A stretch of DNA of 64,000 bases from Arachis hypogaea (GCF_003086295.3 NC_092054.1:57637546-57701545); one strand, 5' to 3'. Positions 46,838-55,961 are shown, counted from the stretch's first letter. The notes: generated by a model from the sequence alone, not told the origin. A program made the numbers and translations.

Positions 46838-47894
46838 GGCCTTAGTTTGTACATTGATTTTATTCTGGAACGGAGAATTGAAGGAAGGGGGAGAGAGTGA
46901 AGACCGATTTGAACTTCTGTGAATTGGCACACTCCAAGGGGAGTGGGTCTTCGGACCCCTCCCCTCAATCACTCTTCTTCCTTTTCTCTTCTTTTCTTCC
47001 TTAGGAGTAGTTTCGTTTTAGTTGTAATTTTCATTTATGAACTTTGAAGTTTTATTTTCAGTTTTAACCTTCATCTTTACTTTTCTGCACTTGCTTTCTT
47101 TTCTATTTTGGTAGAGCAATGATCAACTAACTCTTTTCATTGGGTTAGAGAGCTCTATTGTGATTTAATGGATCAATTGTAATATTTATTCTTCTTCTTC
47201 TTTCTTTTCTCTTGATTTTACTAGAGAGCTTTCGATCTTCATCCAATTGGGTAATTGTCTCGAAAGAGAAATTTCTCATACTTGGATTTCCTCTGAACCT
47301 TGGAAGAGGAATGAGGAAATCATGCTAGAAATGCTCTCTCACATTGGATTAGGTTGGGGGTTGGATGGATATTGTGACATTTAATCCTACTAATACTTTG
47401 ATCTATGAATGTGTGTGGTATAATCAGTGACCAAACTTCATCTCTTCTCATGAGCAATTAAATCAAGAAATTGGGAAATTGTTCAAGCTTAGAGAGATTG
47501 GGTTGCCAAGGAATTGGGATCCGATCACTTAAGATTGCCAAGGAGATCAATGAATGCATTGATTGAGGAAAAGATGAGAACGAACTTGATTTGGAGGATT
47601 GCAATATCTCTTGATCCCAATGTTCATTTTATTTTCAGTTCTTACATTTACTTTTCTTTCCATTTTACTTTTCTGCACTTTATAGTTTTTTCTTTACATT
47701 CATGCAATTTACAATTCCTTGTTGCCTATCACTCCAATCTAATTCGTCTAACTAGGATAATCAATTAACCATTGATTGCTTAATCCATTAATCTCTGTGG
47801 GATTTGACCTCACTCTTTTGTGAGTTATTACTTGACGACAATTTGGCATACTTGCCGAAGGGAGATTTGTTGAGAGGCAAGTTTCCGTGCATCA

Positions 47895-49449
47895 AGTTTA
47901 CGGCGCCGTTGCTGGGGATTAATTGTGATTAACAAACTACCGGTTGATTGATTTACTAGATTAGACACTTTTCTTTTGTCTTTGTTTTCTTTTGTTTCTT
48001 TATTTTCTTTTGCTATCTAACTGTTTGTGTTAATGCCTCACCAAGAAGCCTCTGTTCGTGACAGCTCTGGCTCTTGGTGATTTTGTTATTAATACAACAG
48101 TTTCTTTTACTTAGCTTCTTCTCAAATAAAATTGGCATATGATCACATTCTAAGTTTGGTGTTGCCCTGCAACATTCTGTTTTCAATCTTTTCTGGATAC
48201 TTGCATCAATTCCAAAAGAAAGTGTCACACTAAGTTTGGTGTGCCATTTATTTTTCTATGCAATGTATCCAGCAACACCACTTATTTATATAATCATAAT
48301 GTCTGTGCTTCTTTGTCCTGCAGTGTTATCCTTAATTTTTGCTTGCTTAACCACATACATCACTTACATTTCAATATGTAAGACGTTCATGACCCATCAT
48401 AGACCCCACTACCACTGTTTTATTTGCTGCTTGAAGACAAGCAATTAGTCTAAATTGGTGTGGGAAGGGAGAATAGTAGGAGAAAAAGGGCAACAACAAT
48501 GAAGATGAACTACAAGGTGGTAAAGTTCCTTTTTTCTCTTACTTATTTTGGGTACATTCAATTGCATGATTGTCTTCTGATTTCTTTGTATGTATGTGTG
48601 CTTGCTCCTTATGAATAAGTATAGTTTGAGTTTTAAATTACCATATGTTGTTGTGACATTATAATTGCCATCTTGAATTTTTGTGAGTCCAAAGCAATGT
48701 AGTTTCATGATCATAAACAAACAAGGTCATTTAAGAAGAAGTTAGCATGAGCATATAAGTATTGGGAAGCTAGCATAACTATTATTGCTCAATCGCATTT
48801 GAATTTATTTAATTGAAGTTTTCATCTAGGACATTTTATGAAATTTTTGAAATCATGAAAACCTTGAAAAAGCAATTGCAAATAAGGCAAGAAAAAAAGG
48901 GAGAGAATGAGAAAGCTGAAGGCTCTGAGTACCAATGACAATTCAATTGTTAAGTGCTTGTGGTGTTTATGTATCAAGCAAAAAACTTGAAAACAAAACA
49001 TTTAGAGTCAAGGCTAGGCTCAAGTGCAAAAGCTCTCTCTCAAGGCTCAAGGCTCTGAGCATCAATGATTAGAGAGTCAAAAAGACAAGAAAACAAAATG
49101 AGCCAAAAGAGTCCTCTGATTAAATGCTTGTGGTGCTTATGTATCAAGTGGTAATACTTGAAAACAAAGCATTTAGAGTCGTAGCTGTCAAATCATGGTG
49201 CAAAGAACCTAGAAGATAAGATAAAAAGAGAATGAAAAGCATGTTCAAGGAAGAAACATACAGAAAAGATTTCATAAAATGAGCTAGATAGAGGCATCAC
49301 TCATCTGAATTTCTTTTGTGATTGTTGCATGCATAGAAAGCTAGCTAACCATGAACATTACACTGCTACTCTTCTTACCTTGGATTGTCAAACCTTATTG
49401 CATGATTCTCTTCTTGCCTGGGGACAAGCAAGATTTAAGTTTGGTGTTG
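47895..49449 (+). other. R7 internal region, noncoding
   Basis: PBS CGGCGCCGTTGCTGGGG at 47901-47917. TAAGTTTGGTGT at 48151 and 48231. An internal hairpin TGCTTG-AAGA-CAAGCA at 48428-48443 followed by TAAATTGGTGTGGG. A purine tract near 48890 and two copies of the GTGCTTGTGGTGTTTATGTATCAAG module (48953, 49124). A terminal hairpin CTTGCCTG-GGGA-CAAGCAAG (49413-49432, one mismatch) and TAAGTTTGGTGTTG before the 3' LTR. These are the 3' parts of a coding relative with gag-PR and the 3' ORF deleted. Confidence 0.78.
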
Positions 49450-52119
49450 TGATGCCAGGGCATTATGGCCTATTTTTCTATGCTTTTTCAGTAGATTTTA
49501 ATTCAGTTTTCATACAATTTCTATTGATAAAGGAGCAAAAGCATGAAAAATCTCTGCATGAAACAAAATCTCAAGCATAGGTGAATTTTAGCTAATATAC
49601 ATGGTAAATATGATGAAATAGATCACACTAAGTGAAGTTTTGATTTTGGGTATTATTAGCACACTTAGTATAATGAAGTTTGTCTTGTATGTTACTTTGA
49701 TACACTTTGTTTGCTTGATTTCAGACCAAAAGAAGCAGAGAAGAGCCACGTTAGTGGCTACGTTAGTGCCACTAACATGGCCATTAAAGTGGAAGGAAGG
49801 AAAGCTTGGAAAGTTAGTGAGAACGTTAACGCCACTAACGTTAGCAAAAGGCAAGAAGACCCACGTTAGCAACCCCGTTAGCTCCACTAACGTGGGCACT
49901 AACGTGGAAGAAAAGAGAAGCCCCAACGTTAGTGAGAAAGTTAATGGCATTAACTTTGAAGAAGGAGCAGCGTTATTGGCAAAAGTGAATGCCAATAACG
50001 CTAGCGAAGCAAAAGAAGACCCACGTTAGCTTCCGCGTTAGTTACATTAACGTGGGAACTAACGTGGAAGGAAAGGGAAATGCCAATGTTAGTGGAAAAA
50101 GTGAGTGCCACTAACGTTTGCAAAGCAAAGGAAGACCCACGTTAATGGCCAGGTTAGTTATACTAACGTGGACATTAACGTTGGCAAAGATCTCACCTGG
50201 CAGCCTAACCATGCCTTCTTCAAACAGGAATAACTTGAGCCGCAAAGTTCCAAATGAGGTGATTTCAGTGGCATTAGAAAGTAGGATTCAAGAGCTTTCC
50301 AAGCATATATGGCACTACATTGTGGACACTAAATTTGAGGGAGAAAACCTGCCCTGAAAGTGCAAAGATGAACATGGTATCAACCTGTAGTAAGGCCAGC
50401 TGACCTCTTTACCTTCCAAGAAGTGTAACTCGAGTTGTAGAGCTCCAAATGATGTGCTTTAAAGGGCGTTGGAAAGTAGACATCCAGGACTTTCCAACAA
50501 TATATAATAGTATTAGGTGGACATTAAGTTTGAGCTCCAGAACCTGGCAATATTAACCCCCTGGACGCGGACGTTATTGGCACTCACTTTTGCCAATAAC
50601 GCCAGCCACTACGCCAGCAACCCTGTCCTCTTCAAAGGAGCATAACTTGAGTTACAGAGGTCTAATTGAGATGATTCTAGTTGCATTAGAAAGCTGACAT
50701 TTAGAGCTTTCCAACGATATATAATACTCTATAGTGGGCATGAAATTGGAGCACAAACTAGAGGCATCTTTTAAGCCTCAAAAATACCAACTGGGTAGCA
50801 AGTGTGACGTTAGCCACACTAACTTCAGCACTAACGCCACACTTGTAGCGTTAGTGTGGCTAACGGAAGCCATAAAGCCAAGTCACCCTGGACCACAATT
50901 TGATTTACATCTCTCTCAAGTCCACTTCAAAGCTCAAACAAGCAAGCCCACAATTGTCAACCAATCAAGGCCACAAGAAGCATCTAGAATAGTTAATTTT
51001 CATTTCATTGTAATTTACTTTTAATTTCATTTCATTTTGTAATTTAGGAGAGCCTATAAAAAGGCCTTAGTTTCTACATTGATTTCATTCTGGAACATAG
51101 AATTGAAGGAAGGGGGAGAGAGTGAAGACCGATTCGAACTTCTGTGAATTGGCATACTCCAAGGGGAGTGGGTCTTCGGACCCCTCCCCTCAACCACTCT
51201 TCTTCCTTTTCTCTTCTTTTCTTCCTTAGGAGTAGTTTCGTTTTAGTTGTAATTTTCATTTATGAACTTTGAAGTTTTATTTTCAGTTTTAACCTTCATC
51301 TTTACTTTTCTGCACTTGCTTTCTTTTCTATTTTGGTAGAGCAATGATCAACTAACTCTTTTCATTGGGTTAGAGAGCTCTATTATGATTTAATGGATCA
51401 ATTGTAATTTTTTTTCTTCTTCTTCTTTCTTTTCTCTTGATTTTACTAGAGAGCTTTCGATCTTCATCCAATTGGGTAATTGTCTCGGAAGAGAAATTGC
51501 TCATACTTGGATTTCCTCTGAACCTTGGAAGAGGAATGAGGAAATCATGCTAGAAATGCTCTCTCACATTGGATTAAGTTGGAGGTTGGATGGATATTGT
51601 GACATTTAATCCTACCAATACTTTCATTTATGAATGTGTGTGGTATAATCAGTGACCAAACTTCATCTCTTCTCATGAGCAATTAAATCAAGGAATTGGG
51701 AAATTGTTCAAGCTTAGAGAGATTGGGTTGCCAAGGAATTGGGATCCGATCACTTAAGATTGCCAAGGAGATCAATGAATGCATTGATTGAGGAAGAGAT
51801 GAGAACGAACTTGATCCGGAGGATTGCAATATCTCTTGATCCCAATGTTCATTTTATTTTTAGTTCTTACATTTACTTTTCTTGCCATTTTACTTTTCTG
51901 CACTTTATAATTTTTCCTTTACATTCATGCAATTTACAATTTCTTGTTGCCTATCACTCCAATCTGATTCGTCTAACTAGGATAATCAATTAACCATTGA
52001 TTGCTTAATCCGTTAATCTCTGTGGGATTCGACTTCACTCTTTTGTGAGTTATTACTTGACGACAATTCGGTATACTTGCTGAAGGAAGATTTGTTGAGA
52101 GACAAGTTTTCGTGCATCA
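49450..52119 (+). repeat. R7 3' LTR
   Basis: Direct repeat of 45228-47894. Ends CGTGCATCA, followed by the duplication GCTCT. TATAAAAA at 51055. Confidence 0.93.
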
Positions 52120-53687
52120 GCTCTTTCCCTTTGATGTAAGAGACAGAGCTAAGACATGGTTGGATTCTCAACCCAAAGAGAGTCTAAACTCTTGGGAAAA
52201 GCTGGTTAATGCTTTTCTGGCCAAAAGCTTCTCCCTTCAAAGAATGAGCAAAATTAGAGTATATATTCAAACTTTCAGACAAAGATATAAGCAACTGATC
52301 AGGAGATGTCCTCCTGACATGCTCTCAGAATGGTCTATTATAGGTGTGTTCTGTGATGGCTTGTCTGAGATGTCCAAAATCTCATTGGACAGCTCTGCAG
52401 GTGGATCATTCCACTTGAAGAAAACACTTGCAGAAGCTAGAGAACTAATTGAGATGGTTACAAACAACCAATTCATGTACACTTCTAAAAGAAATCCTGT
52501 GAATCATGGGATCTCTCAGAAGAAAGTAGTTCTTGAAGTTGATACTCTGGATGCCATATTGGCTCAGAACAAGATCTTGACCCAACAGGTCAATATGATC
52601 TCTCAGCATCTGATTGGAATGCAAGCTGCAGCTGGTAGTACTCAAGAAGCTTCTTCTGAAGTAGAAACTTATGATCCTAATCAACCCACCATGGAGGAGG
52701 TGAATTATATGGGAGAACCCTATGGAAATACCTATAATCCTTCATGGAAGAATCATCCAAACCTTTCATGGAAGGATCAACAGAAGCCTCAATAATAATC
52801 CAGGTGGAAGGAACCAGAGTAGGTTCAACAGCAAACCGCCATTCCCATCTTCTCAAGGGAATATGAAAACCTCTAAGCAAAACCTTTCTGACTTAGTCAC
52901 TTTGGTCTCCAACCTCTCTAAGACCACTCATAGTTTCATGAATGAAACAAGGTCTTCCATTAGAAATTTGGAGGTACAAGTTGGTCAACTGAGCAAGATG
53001 ATCCCTGAGACCCCTCCTAACACTCTTCCAAGCAATACTGAGGTGCACCAAAGAGAAGAGTGCAAGGCAATTACCATGGAGGTAGAGGCTGAATCTGAGG
53101 AGACTGGGAAGGCATTGAACGCTATTGAAGAAGATTTCAATGGGAGTTCAACGCCCACAATGGCAGCAAGCCTGGCGCTGAATGCCAGTGAGGAAGCCCT
53201 CACTGGGCGTTCAACACCCATCTTGGCAGCAGAGCTGGCGTTAAATGCCAGCCAGGGAGCACTGGCTGGGCATTCAATGCCCACACACACAGGAACTCTG
53301 GCACTGAACGCCAGTGAGGAATCCCTCACTGGGCGTTCAACGCCCAGCCAGCCAGGGAAGCTGGCATTGAACGCCAGCAAGGATACCCCTGTTGGGCATT
53401 CAACGCCCAAAATGACAGAGGGACTTGCGTTTAACGCCAGCAAAGGTGCACAGCATGGGCGTTTAATGCCCAATGAGCTACAAGAGCTGGCGTTGAACGC
53501 CAGTAAAAGGACACCTTCTGAGTGCTCAATTCCTACTCAAGAAACCCCTATCCCAGAACCAAAGGAAGCCAAGGCCCATATAAAGACCATAGAAGTTTCT
53601 TTGAATGCACTTCTGCAGTGCATAAGTTTTGATGAATACTCGTCCTCTGATGAGGATGAGAACACTAGGGAAGAACAATTTGCTTAG
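52120..53687 (+). pseudogene. gag: R3 gag, third fragment with frameshift and a 63-bp repeat insertion
   Basis: Resumes in phase after R7 (FPFDVRDRAKTWLDSQPKESLNSWEKL) and completes the capsid domain. A short internal loss removes the GES-LYEAWE part (near 52283). After YNPSWKNHPNLSW a deletion of about 11 bp causes a frameshift at about 52790. The new frame (open to 53687) carries LSDLVTLVSNLSKTTHSFM, VGQLSKM, then six 21-residue repeats (53141-53518), then SFDEYSSSDEDEN, ending at TAG 53685. The same codon is TAG in R6 (29540) and CGG in R5. Confidence 0.85.
53141..53518 (+). repeat. Six-unit 63-bp in-frame tandem repeat in R3 gag
   Basis: Units start TGGGCGTTCAACGCCCA (or a one- to two-base variant) at 53141, 53204, 53267, 53330, 53393 and 53456, spaced exactly 63 bp = 21 codons. 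Each unit also holds CTGGCGTTGAACGCCAG about 30 bp later. The translated unit contains G-R-S-T-P and L-A-L-N-A-S. The palindromes are the same type as in the LTRs and internal arrays of R5 and R6. Confidence 0.93.
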
Positions 53688-54507
53688 TACCTAGGAGCTC
53701 TTATGAAGCTGAATACCAAACTATTTGGTACAAAGCCATTGGAGGAAGAACCTCCACTACTTCCCAAAGAACTCCATGCTTTGGTTCAGTAGAGGCTACC
53801 TCAGAACCTTCCAGATCCTGAACGCTTTTTGATTCCTTGCATCAACCTCATGCCAGTCTCTATAATGGAGAAGCTGGGAATCCTTGAGGTACAAGCTGCA
53901 AACATCTCATTAGAGATGGCAGACAACACCATGAAGATGCCATATGGCTTAGTAGAGGATGTCTTGGTAAAACTTGAAAACCATTACATCCCTGCAAACC
54001 TCATAGTCCTGGATATTGGAGAGGATGAGGATGACTCTGTCATCCTTGGAAGACCTTTTCTAGCCACTGCCAATGCTATCATTGATGTGGCTAAGGGAAA
54101 ACTGACTCTACAACTAAGGGAGGATCACATCTTGTTCAAGATGCCTCATCCCAATTCTCCCTCTAATAAAAGAGAGATAACTGTGCAACACCTAGTGTTC
54201 CAACTCTCTCTTTCTGTACAGAGCTTTACTAAAACCCTGATATCAATTCTATGTTTGGTGTTGGACAATTATCCACAAGCTCTAAGCATAAAGGTACTAG
54301 GAAAAAGTACCTAAAGGCTGGAGGAACAAGAAAGTTCCAATTGAAGGCCTCTCACCTGGCATGAGAGTTGTCTTCTCTAAGAAACCAGTCATGGCACATA
54401 CAGTGAGTCGTGTCCTGTCTCTAGAGCATATGGAGCTTATTCATGAGAAGACAGGAAGAAAGTTCACTGTAAGGGGCAAAAATATGAGCCCATACTCACC
54501 TCCGTAA
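53688..54507 (+). pseudogene. R3 protease and C-terminal domain, active site deleted
   Basis: After TAG 53790 the protease frame reads LPDPERFLIPC then jumps to INLMPVSIMEKLG. About 48 bp that in R6 encode the segment including catalytic C-D-L-G-S-S are deleted between TTGCATC and AACCTCATG near 53842. Downstream strands, including ADDSVILGRPFLATANA-like sequence, are intact. A frameshift near 54300 leads into the C-terminal domain (54307-54507): WKNKKVPIEGL, VSRVLSLEHMEL, FTVRGKNMSPYS, homologous to the R2 C-terminal domain. Natural stop TAA 54505. Confidence 0.85.
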
Positions 54508-54546
54508 GGAGCTAACCATCAAGCTAATGACGTTAAAGAAGTGCTT

Positions 54547-54564
54547 GTTGGGAGGCAGCCCAAC
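54547..54564 (+). promoter_or_regulatory. Post-ORF1 stem-loop of R3
   Basis: GTTGGG-AGGCAG-CCCAAC, perfect 6-bp stem, 40 nt after the ORF1 stop. Confidence 0.7.
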
Positions 54565-55213
54565 CTTAATTAATTATTTTTATTTTTTTATTATTTTTCT
54601 TTCATTTTGTTTTTCTTTAAGTTATTATTTTTAGGGTCATGATAATATACAACAGTCAGCACATAGATAGAATTTTTCAACAGTGAAAACAGAACACTCT
54701 GGATGGAGTGTTATTAGAAGTGGAACGTCAGCCAGGGAGCAGTCCCTGGGCATTCAAACGCCAGTATAGAGAGCAGGAAATCTAGATTCTCTAGCCTCTC
54801 AGGACTAGTGGGTCCCACAGCATCTTTACCTATCTCACTTACTTTTACACTTCCCCATACACACTTTCCTATAAACCCTAGCCCAATCACATCCATACCA
54901 CTTCCCCAAAACCATCATAACTCCCACCAACCCCCACCTAATTCAAAATCAAATTTCCCACCCAAAACCCCACCCATGGTCGAAACTAGCCCTACCCCAC
55001 TCCTATAAATACCCATCTTCATACCCCTTCATACACACACCTCTTATACACTCATAAGCCCTACTTGGCCGAGAGCTCTTCCTCCCTCTATCTTCCTCTA
55101 TTTTCTTCTTCTTTTACTCCATTCTTCTCTTTTCTTTATTTTTGCTCAAGGACGAGCAAAATTTTATGTTTGGTGTTGGAAAAGCATAGCTTTTTTTCTT
55201 TTCATTACCATTC
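54565..55213 (+). promoter_or_regulatory. R3 internal promoter region and 3' ORF leader
   Basis: Holds one degenerate palindrome (54755, 'gcattcaaacgccag'), CCAATCACATCC at 54883, TATAAATA at 55004-55011 (210 bp before the ATG), the leader hairpin TTTGCTC-AAGGAC-GAGCAAA (55141-55160) and TATGTTTGGTGTTGG (55165). The order is the same as in R6. Confidence 0.62.
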
Positions 55214-55961
55214 ATGGCACCCAAGGTTAGAAAACCCTCTAGAAAGAGGAAAGGAATAGCAGTAGCCACCTCCTCCGAATCTTGGGAGATGGAGAGATTC
55301 ATCACCAAAGCCTACCAAGTCCACTTCTATGAAGTAGTGGCATTTAAGAAAGTGATCCCTGAGGTCCTTTCAGGCTCAAGAAGAATGAGTATCTAAAAAT
55401 CCTAAGAGAGATCCGGAGAAGAGGTTGGGAAGTCCTAACCAATCCCATTCAAGATGTTGAGATTCTAATGGTGCAAGAGTTCTATGGTAATGCATAGGTC
55501 ACTAAAAATCATGACACTAGTGTGAACCCAAATCCAAGGAATTGGAGCACCATGGTCCGAGGGAGAATCTTAGATTTCAGCCCAAAAAGTGTGAGTTGGC
55601 ATTCAACTTGCCTCTGATGCAAGAAGATCATCATTCTTACACTAGGACAGTCAACTTTGATCAAAGATTGGATCAAGTGCTCTCAGATATCTTTATGGAA
55701 GGAGCACAGTGGAAAAGAGATTCCCAAGGCAAGCCTATTCAACTAAGAAAGCTTGACCTAAAGCCCATGGCTAGAGGATGGTTGGAAGTGACTGTTGACA
55801 GAGCCATCATGATCCATTGCATCATGATTGGAAGTGAGGTAGAAGTACATGAGGTGATCCCTCAAGAACTGTACAAGATAGCTGAGAAGCCCTCCACCAA
55901 TGCAAGGTTGGCATTCCCACACCTCATCTATCATCTATGCAATTCAGCTGGAATTGTCATA
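55214..55961 (+). pseudogene. R3 3' ORF, frameshifted and cut by R8
   Basis: Starts MAPKVRKPSRKRKG with SESWEMERFI as in R5 and R6. A one-base loss near 55366 shifts the frame, and further damage lies around 55390-55600. Later blocks W-K-R-D-S-Q-G-K-P and a GWLE segment are readable in 55542-55961, with the RSI-x-PT block deleted. Coding similarity ends at GIVI where R8 begins (55962). Confidence 0.82.

Larger units (their letters stand above)
45228..47894 (+). repeat. R7 5' LTR
   Basis: TGATGCCAGG...CGTGCATCA. It contains the CACGTTAG/CTAACGTG palindrome arrays (45527-45965 and about 46575-46642), three copies of the shared GTTGGAAAG module (about 46008, 46195 and 46415) and TATAAAAA at 46830. 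Similar throughout to 49450-52119 with scattered substitutions. Confidence 0.93.
45228..52119 (+). mobile_element. R7: noncoding LTR retrotransposon with large LTRs
   Basis: LTRs of 2667 and 2670 bp flank only 1555 bp of internal sequence without any credible ORF. Target duplication GCTCT at 45223-45227 and 52120-52124. It has a PBS, a terminal hairpin and TAAGTTTGGTGTTG before the 3' LTR, so all cis requirements appear present. This large-LTR, non-coding design would depend on proteins from another element. Confidence 0.93.

Noticed and set aside
45228..52119. Segmental tandem duplication of host DNA
   Set aside because: The two 2.67-kb copies have TG...CA ends, a PBS, a primer-like motif and a 5-bp target duplication, so they are LTRs.
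52985..53473. A 162-codon minus-strand ORF with regular repeats
   Set aside because: It is antisense to the gag 63-bp repeat; the palindromes make both strands open. Coding on the plus strand is supported by homology of the flanking gag.
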